From: Photobacterium gaetbulicola Gung47
GTDB taxonomy: Bacteria > Pseudomonadota > Gammaproteobacteria > Enterobacterales > Vibrionaceae
Direction: 5' to 3'
DNA length: 64,000 nucleotides
NCBI GenBank assembly: GCA_000940995.1
Contig: CP005974.1
Span: forward strand, 1,054,001 to 1,118,000
The translations under genes were made by a program, and so were the position numbers. The notes under the pieces were generated by a model, which saw only the letters and a list, made by a program, of their open reading frames with translations, was not told the DNA's origin and made no database searches. Each line of letters starts with the position of its first letter. Position 1 is the stretch's first letter. Below are positions 44,558 through 53,205 of the stretch, in pieces.

Positions 44558-45230
44558 GTCTACATCCGTGATTAAAGCTGTATCAGTGTCCAAGCAGGTG
44601 ACGACAGCATCATCGTCTCTCACCATTTTGCAGGATGTTTCGCTCGAGGTCGAGCAGGGCGAGGCAATTGCCTTGGTCGGTGTTTCGGGGGCGGGCAAGT
44701 CGACCTTGATGACCTTGTTGGCCGGGCTGGATATCCCAAGCAAGGGCAGCATTGAGTTGCTGGGCAAGCCACTGGCAGCGATGGATGACGAGGCGCGGGC
44801 AGCACTGCGCAGTGACAGCATTGGCTTTGTCTTCCAGAGCTTTTTGCTGATCCCGTCGTTGTCAGCACTGGAGAACGTGATGCTGCCTGCCATCATCAAG
44901 GGGGAGGAAGCCGATGAGGGGCGTGCCCGCGAGCTGCTTGAAAAAGTCGGCTTGAATGGCAGGGAAATTCACCTGCCGGCACAGCTATCGGGCGGAGAGC
45001 AGCAGCGGGTAGCACTGGCGAGGGCATTCATGACCCGGCCCAAGGTGCTGTTTGCCGATGAGCCGACCGGTAACCTCGACCAGCATACCGCCGCCAATAT
45101 CATCGAGCTGCTGTTTGCCCTCAATCGCGACCATGGCACCACCTTGGTCTTGGTGACCCATGATCCACAGCTGGCCCAGCGCTGTGACCGCACCTTGATG
45201 CTAGAAAGTGGGAGTTTGGTAGCCGCATGA
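44556..45230 (+). CDS. ybbA: ABC transporter ATPase YbbA
   Basis: ATP-binding subunit of a LolD/MacB-type ABC system, 224 residues. Walker A is GVSGAGKSTLM, the signature LSGGEQQRVALARA, and Walker B VLFADEPTGNLD. The ATG at 44556 has AAGGA 8 nt upstream. It overlaps ybbP by 4 nt (ATGA), so the ATPase and permease are coupled. The substrate is unknown; proximity to the lipase TesA suggests envelope lipid or lipoprotein handling. Confidence 0.95.
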   Translation: MSTSVIKAVSVSKQVTTASSSLTILQDVSLEVEQGEAIALVGVSGAGKSTLMTLLAGLDIPSKGSIELLGKPLAAMDDEARAALRSDSIGFVFQSFLLIPSLSALENVMLPAIIKGEEADEGRARELLEKVGLNGREIHLPAQLSGGEQQRVALARAFMTRPKVLFADEPTGNLDQHTAANIIELLFALNRDHGTTLVLVTHDPQLAQRCDRTLMLESGSLVAA

Positions 45231-47686
45231 CTGAAGTGACAGATATCCAATCCGATTCCCCGACTGCTAACCGTTCGATGCTGCTCAAGTGGAGCTGGCG
45301 CGAGTTGTGGCACGGCCAGTTGTGGCCGGTCGCTGTGGCCCTGACATTGATTATCGCCTGTGTGTTTGCCTTGGCGGCTTTGGTGGTGAGGGTTGAGAAG
45401 ATCATGGTCGATCAAGGCCGCTCCATGATTGCTGCCGACTTAGTATTCCGCTCGGCCAATCCGGTTGAACAGCCTACTCTGGACAAGGCAGAGCAGCTAG
45501 GGCTGGTGGTCTCCCAGCAGATACGCTTCGGCACCATGACCTTCAGCGATGAAGCCATGCAGCTGGTCAGCGTCAAAAGCGTCGAGAGCGACTTCCCGCT
45601 CAGGGGCGAGCTTGAGCTGAAAAGCCCGTCCGGTATTCATCATCAGGTTCAGCCCGGAGAGCTTTGGTTGGCGGAGCGGCTGTTTGATTTGTTGAAAGTT
45701 GAGCCCGGTGATGTGTTGGCTATTGGTGATGCCGAGCTCAAGGTCAGCGGCACCATTGTGCAGGAGCCTGAGCTGTCGTTTAATCCGTTCAGCCAGATGC
45801 CGGCCGTGCTCATTCATGCTGATGATTTGGATAGCACAGGGGCAATCCAGCCGGGTAGCCGGGTTCAGTACCGGGCGTATTTTACCGGTGCAGATAGCCA
45901 GCTCAAGGCATTGCAGGAGCAAGTAGAGCTTGAGCCCGGGCAGCGCTGGCTGAGTGAAACCTCGCAGGGGCGAACCGGTGATGTCATCGAAAAAGCCCGC
46001 CAGTACCTGTCGCTTACCCTGATATTGGTGATCTTGATGGCGACAGCCACTCTGGTGCTGACCTGTATGCACTATGCCTCGACCCGTACCGAGGTCGTGG
46101 CAATGATGAAAAGCCTGGGCGCCAGCAAGAAGTGGCTGTGGCAATGGCTGGCTCGCCAGCTCGGCATGTTGTTTGGCCTTGCGCTGGTGGCCGGGGTGGC
46201 AATCGGTGCCTTGCTGGAATACTTGCTGCGGGTGCCTTTGGTAGATGTATTGCCCGATCCCTTGCCCGGTATTGGCTTTACGCCGCTGGTGGTAAGCGTG
46301 CTGGTTGCCTTGCTGGTGGCCATTCCGGGGATGGGGATCCCGCTGTTGAAGCTGGTGGATGCACCTGCTATTTCAGTGATACAACGAATGGATAGCTGGC
46401 AGACCAGCAACAAGGGTTATCTGCTGGCCCTGTTGCCATTGGCGGCAGGTTTGCTGTGGCTGGGAAGCAATGGGCTGATGTGGCTGACCTTGCTGGGGCT
46501 GGCTGCGATCCTGGTTATCCTTGCTGTGGTTGGGGTAGCCATTGTCCGCGGGCTCAAGCGGGGCCGTTGGGGGGCGGCGATAACGCTGGCGTTGAGCCGA
46601 ATTAACCGTAGCCCGATGGCGACCGGTGCCCAGCTGGCAGCCTTGACCAGCTCCTTGATGCTGCTGACAGTGATTTGGCTGCTGCGCTCAGATCTGCTGG
46701 CGGACTGGCAGCAAACCTTGCCGGCAGATGCGCCGAATGTGTTCGCCCTCAATATCAGCCCAGAGCAGCAGCGAGCCTACCTCGATATGCTTGACCAGCA
46801 ACAGGTTATGCGTTCTGAAGGCTACCCGGTGATCCGCGGTCGGATAACCCATATCAATGAGGAAGACTTGCTTGAACGCTCCCAGCAAGGAGATAGGCAG
46901 GAGCGCGATGAATCCTTGCGTCGCGAGCTTAACCTTACCTGGCGTGATTCCATTCCGGTCCATAACGAAGTGGTTGCCGGAGAGTGGCAGGCAACCAATG
47001 GGGTCTCGGTCGAGTCCGGTATTGCCGAGCGCTTGGGTATTGCCTTGGGTGATACCCTTGCCTTCAATGTCAACAGCCAGCCGTTCAGTGCTGAGGTGAC
47101 CAGCATCCGCGAGGTCGAATGGCGCAACATGCGGCCCAATTTCTATTTTATCTTTACCCCGGATGTGATGGCTAAGCTGCCCGCAACCTGGTTGGTCAGT
47201 TTCCGGATTGAAGCGGACCAGCAGGCGGTGATCAATCAGCTCGGCCGGGACTACCCAACGGTTACCTTGCTGGATCTGCGCACCATGGCCACCCGCATCC
47301 AAGGTATTATGCAGCAAGTGTCGCTGTCGCTGTCGGTGTTGGCGGGGCTGGGGGTTGTCAGCGGCCTGTTGCTGGTCATGACCTTACTGCGCCTGAGCTT
47401 GGCTCAGCGCAGGGATGAAATCCGCCTGTACCGGACATTGGGTGCGAGCCGGAAAAGAGTCTCGGCAACGGTGTGGGGCGAGTACGGCATTATGGCTTTG
47501 CTGGCAGGTGTAATGGCAGCGGCCGGCGCTGAAGCGGTCGTTGCGGCATTGGTGAAGTGGGGCTTTGAGCTGCCGGTAAGCTGGCACCCGACGATGTGGT
47601 TGGTGGTACCGTTGCTTTCACTGCTGCTGGTGGTGCTGATCATCCGCTCGATGATCAACAGCCTGCTGCAGCCCGTTAGAGGCTAG
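45227..47686 (+). CDS. ybbP: FtsX-like ABC permease YbbP
   Basis: An 819-residue permease with ten predicted membrane segments and two FtsX-type domains. The first lies at about 255-380 after a periplasmic domain, the second is C-terminal at about 700-815, and a second periplasmic domain lies between. It belongs to the type VII (MacB/LolCE-like) ABC architecture. The partner ATPase is YbbA. Confidence 0.95.
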   Translation: MTEVTDIQSDSPTANRSMLLKWSWRELWHGQLWPVAVALTLIIACVFALAALVVRVEKIMVDQGRSMIAADLVFRSANPVEQPTLDKAEQLGLVVSQQIRFGTMTFSDEAMQLVSVKSVESDFPLRGELELKSPSGIHHQVQPGELWLAERLFDLLKVEPGDVLAIGDAELKVSGTIVQEPELSFNPFSQMPAVLIHADDLDSTGAIQPGSRVQYRAYFTGADSQLKALQEQVELEPGQRWLSETSQGRTGDVIEKARQYLSLTLILVILMATATLVLTCMHYASTRTEVVAMMKSLGASKKWLWQWLARQLGMLFGLALVAGVAIGALLEYLLRVPLVDVLPDPLPGIGFTPLVVSVLVALLVAIPGMGIPLLKLVDAPAISVIQRMDSWQTSNKGYLLALLPLAAGLLWLGSNGLMWLTLLGLAAILVILAVVGVAIVRGLKRGRWGAAITLALSRINRSPMATGAQLAALTSSLMLLTVIWLLRSDLLADWQQTLPADAPNVFALNISPEQQRAYLDMLDQQQVMRSEGYPVIRGRITHINEEDLLERSQQGDRQERDESLRRELNLTWRDSIPVHNEVVAGEWQATNGVSVESGIAERLGIALGDTLAFNVNSQPFSAEVTSIREVEWRNMRPNFYFIFTPDVMAKLPATWLVSFRIEADQQAVINQLGRDYPTVTLLDLRTMATRIQGIMQQVSLSLSVLAGLGVVSGLLLVMTLLRLSLAQRRDEIRLYRTLGASRKRVSATVWGEYGIMALLAGVMAAAGAEAVVAALVKWGFELPVSWHPTMWLVVPLLSLLLVVLIIRSMINSLLQPVRG

Positions 47687-47711
47687 ACCGAAGATCCTCA
47701 CATGCTGTTAT

Positions 47712-47751
47712 AAAAAGGCTTCCCGGTTCATTCGTACCGGGAAGCCTTTTT
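47712..47751. terminator. Bidirectional terminator between ybbP and yfcH
   Basis: 16-bp stem beginning AAAAAGGCTTCCCGGT with an 8-nt loop and terminal A/T runs, between convergent genes. Confidence 0.95.
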
Positions 47752-47800
47752 AATCATCACTCGTTGATGTGGAAACGGGCAAGCCTAGGTTTAGGGATGC

Positions 47801-48709
47801 TTAGGCAGAGGCAATATCTCCTAGTGCCACATCAATAGTTCTGTAGCGAAAGTTATAGCCGAGCGCTTCGAGCTTGTTCGGTATCGCCCGTTGGCCTTCG
47901 AGCAGCAGCGAGGCCGCTTCGCCGAGGGCGAGTTTCAGCACGAATGCCGGAGTGAAGAAGATATGGGGCCGGTGCAGGGATTTGGCTAAGGTTTGGCTGA
48001 ATACCTTGTTGGTGACGGGCTCTGGTGCAGTAAGGTTGAATGCGCCTTTTGCTGCTGGCGTTTCTAATAGGAATACTATCGCATCGACCATATCCTGCAG
48101 GTGGATCCAAGGCGTGTATTGTGAGCCATTACCAATGGGGCCGCCCAGCCCGAGCTGATAGGGCGGCAGCATTTTTGCGAGGGCGCCGCCATGTTTTCCC
48201 AGCACTATGCCAGTACGGAGCAGGCAAACCCGAGTTTGCTCATTTTCTGCTTCATGTGCGATGTCTTCCCAGCGCTGGCAGACATGGTGGGCAAAGTCAT
48301 CGTGGTTGACATGCTCGCTGATGGCAAACGACTCGTCGATAACAGTGTCTTTCTGATCGCCATAAATCCCGACAGCGGAGCCACTGATGAAAGTATGGGG
48401 CGGTTGGCTGCTGGCATGGATTTTATCGACCAGCTGCTGGGTCAGTGTCCAGCGACTGTGGCAGATTCGGTCTTTTTGCTGTGGGCTCCAGCGTTTGTTG
48501 ATGATTGGCTCGCCGGCAAGGTTAATCACCGCATCAAAGTCGTCAAGGTTGTCGAACTGGTCCAGGGAGGCAACGACATTGATACTGCCGCCCAGGGTTT
48601 GGCTGGCCTTGGCCGGATTGCGGCTCAATACGGTAACCTCGTGCTCATTCAAGGCACTGATTAGGGCCGAGCCGATAAAACCTGTGCCGCCGGTCAATAA
48701 TATCTTCAT
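47801..48709 (-). CDS. yfcH: TIGR01777-family epimerase YfcH
   Basis: NAD(P)-dependent epimerase-like protein of 302 residues in the extended SDR superfamily. The cofactor motif LLTGGTGFIGSALI is at the N-terminus, FISGSAVGIYGD near residue 108, and a C-terminal DUF1731 segment (about 245-300) is the family hallmark. The substrate is unknown. yfcH and yfcE are near neighbours in E. coli too; here the DUF1538 operon lies between them. Confidence 0.93.
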   Translation of the reverse strand: MKILLTGGTGFIGSALISALNEHEVTVLSRNPAKASQTLGGSINVVASLDQFDNLDDFDAVINLAGEPIINKRWSPQQKDRICHSRWTLTQQLVDKIHASSQPPHTFISGSAVGIYGDQKDTVIDESFAISEHVNHDDFAHHVCQRWEDIAHEAENEQTRVCLLRTGIVLGKHGGALAKMLPPYQLGLGGPIGNGSQYTPWIHLQDMVDAIVFLLETPAAKGAFNLTAPEPVTNKVFSQTLAKSLHRPHIFFTPAFVLKLALGEAASLLLEGQRAIPNKLEALGYNFRYRTIDVALGDIASA

Positions 48710-48929
48710 GCTTCTCCTCTGGGGCTACGTCTTTATCAGTATTGGTATGATTCTGGAGATTAAGTATAGCTAAACCAATGGGTTGTTATCGCGAACAATC
48801 TCCTTTATGACATATGGTTATGTGTGCTAGCTCTCGTGTTAGTACATAATAGTTGTGTCTAATTGTGAATGAGGAGTACCTTGAAGGTATCCCCTTAATT
48901 CAACGGCCGTGCGGCAACCTGGAGGTGGA

Positions 48930-49664
48930 ATGTCATTTGTACTCGTCCTGCTGAAAGCCTTGTTGTCCAGTTTGCGTGATTTGTTGCCGATTATCTTGGT
49001 TATTGGCTTCTTCCAAATGGTTGTCCTTCAACAACCTCTACCACAATTAGGTCCGATATTGGTTGGTCTGGCGTTTGTGGTGGTCGGCTTGACCCTGTTT
49101 GTCTTCGGACTGGAAATGGGATTGTTTCCCATCGGTGAGTCGATGGCACACTCTTTTGCCAGCAAGGGCAGTGTGTGGTGGTTGTTGCTGTTTGCCTTCT
49201 GCTTGGGGTTTGGTACCACAATTGCCGAGCCGGCATTGACCGCAGTGGCGGCGGAAGCTGCCAAGGTGGCCGCCGAAGGGGGCTTGATAGTCGCCGATGC
49301 AGAAAGCCAGCTGAGCTATGCAACCGGTTTGCGCCTAACCGTTGCCCTATCGGTAGGGATTGCCATTATGCTCGGGGTGACACGTATACTAAAAGGGTGG
49401 CCCATTCACCGGATGATCATTGGCGGCTACTTGATGGTGATGGTGATGACGTGGTTTGCTCCGCCGGCGATTGTCGGGATCGCCTATGACTCAGGTGGTG
49501 TGACGACTTCTACTATTACGGTGCCTTTAGTCGCGGCATTGGGCGTTGGGCTGGCGTCCTCCATCAAAGGGCGTAATCCCATCGTTGATGGATTTGGCTT
49601 GATCGCTTTTGCCTCGTTAACCCCGATGATATTCGTTATGGCCTACGGCATGCTGGTGCACTAG
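48930..49664 (+). CDS. DUF1538 membrane protein A
   Basis: A 244-residue inner-membrane protein with about seven hydrophobic segments. DUF1538 features are EMGLFPIGESMA, FGTTIAEPALTAVA and YDSGGVTTSTITVP. A very strong ribosome-binding site GGAGGTGGA precedes the ATG at 48930, favoured over the upstream GTG. It is the first of four tightly packed genes and the paralogue of the next one. The family is thought to transport something, but no substrate is known. Confidence 0.88.
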   Translation: MSFVLVLLKALLSSLRDLLPIILVIGFFQMVVLQQPLPQLGPILVGLAFVVVGLTLFVFGLEMGLFPIGESMAHSFASKGSVWWLLLFAFCLGFGTTIAEPALTAVAAEAAKVAAEGGLIVADAESQLSYATGLRLTVALSVGIAIMLGVTRILKGWPIHRMIIGGYLMVMVMTWFAPPAIVGIAYDSGGVTTSTITVPLVAALGVGLASSIKGRNPIVDGFGLIAFASLTPMIFVMAYGMLVH

Positions 49665-49673
49665 GAGGCAGGG

Positions 49674-50468
49674 ATGACAGAGCTGAACGGTATCGTGCCC
49701 CACTTTTTTTCCACTTTGCTGATGACAGTACGCGATGTCGTGCCGATTGCGGTGATTATTTTCGGCTTTCAACTGGCCGTTTTGCGCCGCCCGGTGACCC
49801 ATTGGCCCAGAGTTGCGCTGGGGTTTGTCTATGTCGTCGTAGGCTTGTCGTTGTTCCTGCTCGGACTTGAGCTGGCGCTGTTCCCGTTGGGTGAGTCAAT
49901 GGCCGCCCAGCTAACGGCGATGGATTTCTTGTTTGACAGTGGCGAGGGGATCCCGGCTGAAATCCCCTGGACCCAGTACTACTGGGTCTATCTGTTCGCA
50001 GCGGCGATTGGGTTCAGTACCACTATTGCCGAACCCTCCCTGATTGCCGTTGCGATTAAAGCCAACCAAGTTTCGGGTGATACCATCAGTGTCAACGGCT
50101 TGCGTATCGCCGTTGCGCTTGGGGTCGCGGTGGGAATTGCTCTTGGCAGCTACCGGATTGTGGCTGGCGATCCGCTCCACTATTACATTTTGGCGGGTTA
50201 TTGCGTGGTGGTGGTGCAGACCTACTTCGCACCGAAAATGATTGTCCCCTTGGCCTATGACTCCGGCGGGGTGACGACATCGACGGTGACGGTGCCGATA
50301 GTGACGGCATTGGGGCTGGGGCTGGCGTCTACCGTACCTGGGAGAAATCCGATGCTCGATGGGTTTGGACTCATTGCGTTTGCCAGCCTGTTTCCGATGA
50401 TCACAGTGATGGCGTTTGCACAGCTGTCGGCAAGGCAGGCTAAGAGGAGAGAAGGAAATGCGATTTAA
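49674..50468 (+). CDS. DUF1538 membrane protein B
   Basis: A 264-residue paralogue of protein A that begins 9 nt after it, with AGGAGG 6 nt before the ATG. The same signatures recur: ELALFPLGESMAA, FSTTIAEPSLIAVA, YDSGGVTTSTVTVP and a closing GRNPMLDGFGLIAFASL. The two halves probably form a heterodimer; single-chain versions with two DUF1538 units exist in other bacteria. Its last 11 nt overlap the P-II-like gene. Confidence 0.88.
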   Translation: MTELNGIVPHFFSTLLMTVRDVVPIAVIIFGFQLAVLRRPVTHWPRVALGFVYVVVGLSLFLLGLELALFPLGESMAAQLTAMDFLFDSGEGIPAEIPWTQYYWVYLFAAAIGFSTTIAEPSLIAVAIKANQVSGDTISVNGLRIAVALGVAVGIALGSYRIVAGDPLHYYILAGYCVVVVQTYFAPKMIVPLAYDSGGVTTSTVTVPIVTALGLGLASTVPGRNPMLDGFGLIAFASLFPMITVMAFAQLSARQAKRREGNAI

Positions 50469-50808
50469 GTTGTTATTGGCCTTTGTAGAAGATTCGAAAA
50501 CCGATGCCGTCCTTGATGCTGCACGCAAAGCCGGGGCGACGGGGGCGACAGTGATCAACAATGCCCGCGGGGAAGGCTTGTACCAGAAGAAAACCTTTTT
50601 CGGCCTCGGGCTGGATGTTCAGCGGGATGTGATTTTGTTTGTGGTCGAAGAGCACCTGGCAAGGACTATTTTGGAAACCATTGAGCGGGTCGGGGACTTT
50701 GATTCCTCCTCAGGGCAGGGAATTGCGGTGCAGCTCGACGTTGAGGATGCGGTGGGCGTAGCCCACCAGGTTGAAACACTGACTAAAGTTGTTGAGGCGA
50801 AGTTATGA
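50458..50808 (+). CDS. P-II-like regulatory protein
   Basis: A 116-residue protein with the ferredoxin-like P-II fold pattern, KLLLAFVEDSKTDAVLDAAR then GATGATVINNARGEG. The T-loop position carries GLYQKKTFFGLGLDVQRDV, with a tyrosine but otherwise unlike GlnB or GlnK. It therefore belongs to the transport-linked P-II-like group rather than to nitrogen control. It overlaps the DUF1538 gene before it and the CBS gene after it (4 nt), so translation is coupled. Confidence 0.88.
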   Translation: MRFKLLLAFVEDSKTDAVLDAARKAGATGATVINNARGEGLYQKKTFFGLGLDVQRDVILFVVEEHLARTILETIERVGDFDSSSGQGIAVQLDVEDAVGVAHQVETLTKVVEAKL

Positions 50809-51212
50809 ATGATGACACCTTGGTCCGGGTACGGGATGTAATGATGGACACCTATGCGATTGTCGAAGGGCTGACTACGGTGGCTGAGGCGATCCGCATT
50901 GCCAAGCGAAAGCAAATCAAGGCGTTGATCGTCAACAAGCGCAATGAAGACGATGAGTACGGTATCGTGCTGATGAACGATATTGCCAAGAAGGTACTGG
51001 CACTGGATCGTTCACCTGAGCGGACCAATATCTATGAAATCATGACCAAGCCGGCCTTGTCGGTTAGTGCCTCGATGGACGTCCGCTACTGTGCTCGCCT
51101 GTTTGAGCGTTTTGGCATCAGCCGGGCACCGGTCATCGAGAGTGGCCATATTATCGGTATGGTGAGCTATAACAACATCGTACTCAACGGCATGCTGCGG
51201 GAAGAGTCGTAA
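50805..51212 (+). CDS. Two-CBS-domain protein
   Basis: A 135-residue soluble protein made of a single CBS pair: RVRDVMMDTYAIVEGLTTV (about residue 7) and IYEIMTKPALSVSASMDV (about residue 75). CBS pairs bind adenine nucleotides or derivatives. Its place at the end of the DUF1538-P-II operon suggests a second energy or nucleotide sensor for the same membrane complex. Confidence 0.88.
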   Translation: MNDDTLVRVRDVMMDTYAIVEGLTTVAEAIRIAKRKQIKALIVNKRNEDDEYGIVLMNDIAKKVLALDRSPERTNIYEIMTKPALSVSASMDVRYCARLFERFGISRAPVIESGHIIGMVSYNNIVLNGMLREES

Positions 51213-51286
51213 CCGTTCGTGCAATGGTATTGTCATGGGCTTCGGTGTAGGATCACGACATCCTGTACCGAAGAAAGATCACCGAC

Positions 51287-51835
51287 ATGAAATTGTTTTT
51301 TGCTTCTGATATCCACGGCTGTGCCGACAGCACTCGCCGTACCCTGGCCAAGTTTGAGCAGAGTGGTGCTGATCACCTGATCCTGCTGGGGGATGTGCTA
51401 AACCATGGCCCGCGTAATGCGTTGCCAAAGGGGTACGCACCGATTGAGGTGGCCGAGCAGCTCAATCAGCATGCTGAGAAGATCACCGCTGTTCGGGGCA
51501 ATTGCGACAGTGATGTGGATCAGATGCTGCTGGACTTCCCGATGATGGCAGACTACAACCTGGTGCTGCTGCCAAACGGCCGCCGCTTGTTCCTGACCCA
51601 CGGCCACCTCTACAACGGTGACAAGCACCCGCGCCTGCGTGACGGCGATGTGGTGGTATCCGGTCATACCCATCTTCCTGTTGCCGAAAGCAAAGGCTCG
51701 CTCTATGTCTATAACCCCGGCTCGGTGACGATCCCGCGCGGTGAATACCAGGCAAGTTACGGTCTGCTGGAAGCGAATATGCTTAAGGTGTTGACCTTTG
51801 ATGATGAGATCATTTGCCAGGTTGAACTGGTGTAA
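51287..51835 (+). CDS. yfcE: Metal-dependent phosphodiesterase YfcE
   Basis: Calcineurin-like phosphodiesterase of 182 residues. Metal-binding motifs are FFASDIHGCADS, LLGDVLNHGP, VRGNCDSDVD, LTHGHLYNG and VVSGHTHLP. E. coli YfcE hydrolyses artificial phosphodiesters; its natural substrate is not known. It follows the CBS gene by 74 bp and probably has its own promoter. Confidence 0.93.
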   Translation: MKLFFASDIHGCADSTRRTLAKFEQSGADHLILLGDVLNHGPRNALPKGYAPIEVAEQLNQHAEKITAVRGNCDSDVDQMLLDFPMMADYNLVLLPNGRRLFLTHGHLYNGDKHPRLRDGDVVVSGHTHLPVAESKGSLYVYNPGSVTIPRGEYQASYGLLEANMLKVLTFDDEIICQVELV

Positions 51836-51860
51836 CTGACAACTTATTCATCAAATGAAG

Positions 51861-51888
51861 AAAAGGCGGCTTATCAGTCGCCTTTTTT
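51861..51888 (+). terminator. Terminator of yfcE
   Basis: Stem AAAAGGCG / CGCCTTTT, imperfect near the loop, with a T run. Confidence 0.8.
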
Positions 51889-52179
51889 GATCCGGCTCTG
51901 ATGGTCGGCGGGGTTCAACCCCTGAATATAATTCAGCGCTTATGCACATGAGGGTATAAATGTAGTTGCAATGTGACGGCATGTTAGCGTGATTTGAATC
52001 TTTGGCATATTGATTTGTTGCTCAATGTTTACAATATCTGTTGATTCGGTATATCCGAATAATTCGTTCGTATATTTCGAATTATTGTTTTAGCAATGGC
52101 TTGAATATTTGTGTGATAAAAGCCACTATCTCGCCTCCTTAATTTTGTGTGTTTCAAGATGTGTCAGGTACCAAACAAT
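51889..52179 (+). promoter_or_regulatory. focA upstream region with nested inverted repeats
   Basis: AT-rich. It contains ATTCGG-TATAT-CCGAAT (52044-52060) and, overlapping it, a 9-bp perfect inverted repeat AATAATTCG / CGAATTATT (52058-52086, 11 nt apart), about 95-135 bp before the start codon. These look like operator sites; the regulator is not identified and no good FNR box was found. Confidence 0.6.
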
Positions 52180-53025
52180 ATGTGTCAGAGTCAGTTTGAT
52201 TCGTTATTACCGCCACAGATGGCGGAAAAAGCGGCCGAGGTAGGTGTAAGTAAGGCCACCAAAGATCCGATGAAGTCGTTGCTGCTGGCGATCACTGCCG
52301 GGATGCATATTGGTATCGCCTTTGTGTTTTACACCACAGTGACCACCGGAGCCGGTGACATGCCGTGGGGAATGTCGCGCTTTGTCGGGGGATTGGCATT
52401 TAGCCTGGGTTTGATTCTGGTGGTGATCACCGGCGGTGAGCTGTTTACCAGCTCGGTACTGACACTGGTAGCCCGGGCTAGCGGTAAGATCAGCTGGAAG
52501 AGCCTGTGGCTCAACTGGGGCGTGGTGTATGTCGGTAACCTGTTGGGCGCCCTGATACTGGTCGCTATCATGCTGATGACCAAGCAGTACATGTCCGGTA
52601 GTGGTGCGGTAGGTATCAATGCGATGCAAATTGCCCAGCATAAGCTGCATCACGACTTCATGCAGGCCGTTGCCCTTGGCGTCATGTGTAACGTATTGGT
52701 GTGCGTGGCGGTATGGATGACATTCAGTGGCCGTACCTTGACAGATAAGATTCTGGTGATGATCCTGCCGGTTGCGATGTTCGTCTCATCGGGCTTCGAG
52801 CACTGCATTGCCAATATGTTCCAGGTACCGATGGCAATTGGTATCAAGCACCTTGCTTCGCCTGAATTCTGGCAGATGACGGGGATGAACCCGGCCGATT
52901 TTGCCGATCTGACCCTGAGCAATTTTGTTGTCAATAACCTGATCCCGGTAACACTGGGTAACATCATCGGTGGTGGGGTGTTTGTCGGTATGGGGTATTG
53001 GATTATCTACTTGCGTAATAAGTAA
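52180..53025 (+). CDS. focA: Formate/nitrite channel, FocA type
   Basis: Pentameric inner-membrane channel for formate, 281 residues with six membrane segments. The segments AFVFYTTVTTGAG, LVVITGGELFTS and GFEHCIANMFQVP are typical of the FNT family and hold the gating loop and central histidine. MCQSQFDSLLPPQMAEKA is taken as the start because AGGTA lies about 10 nt upstream and this N-terminus fits; an earlier ATG at 52159 in a direct repeat (ATGTGTCAG) is possible. No pflB follows, unlike the common focA-pfl operon. Confidence 0.93.
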   Translation: MCQSQFDSLLPPQMAEKAAEVGVSKATKDPMKSLLLAITAGMHIGIAFVFYTTVTTGAGDMPWGMSRFVGGLAFSLGLILVVITGGELFTSSVLTLVARASGKISWKSLWLNWGVVYVGNLLGALILVAIMLMTKQYMSGSGAVGINAMQIAQHKLHHDFMQAVALGVMCNVLVCVAVWMTFSGRTLTDKILVMILPVAMFVSSGFEHCIANMFQVPMAIGIKHLASPEFWQMTGMNPADFADLTLSNFVVNNLIPVTLGNIIGGGVFVGMGYWIIYLRNK

Positions 53026-53175
53026 GTGGGAACAACCGTGTTCTACATTTTACTAGCCTTGGTATTGAGCTAGTCGTTTTCCCCAAGCGGAATCACAGTA
53101 TGTTCTCTTTGAGAGAAAGCGGGTGATTAATCAGCTTGGCGTTTATTTCTTGTGTTGATTCGAGTCTGACATGTT

Positions 53176-53204
53176 GGCCGCTACGGATGTAGCGGCCTTT
53201 TTTT
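53176..53204 (+). terminator. focA terminator, intron target
   Basis: 9-bp stem GGCCGCTAC / GTAGCGGCC with a GGAT loop and seven T residues. The group II intron begins two bases after the T tract starts to end. Confidence 0.93.
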
Positions 53205-53205
53205 G

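Noticed and set aside
44558..44899. N-terminal extension of TesA to 313 residues
   Set aside because: It lies entirely antisense to the conserved ybbA gene, and the signal peptide starts at MMRFLSV.
52005..52040. FNR box upstream of focA
   Set aside because: TTGAT is present but the second half-site does not match at the right spacing.
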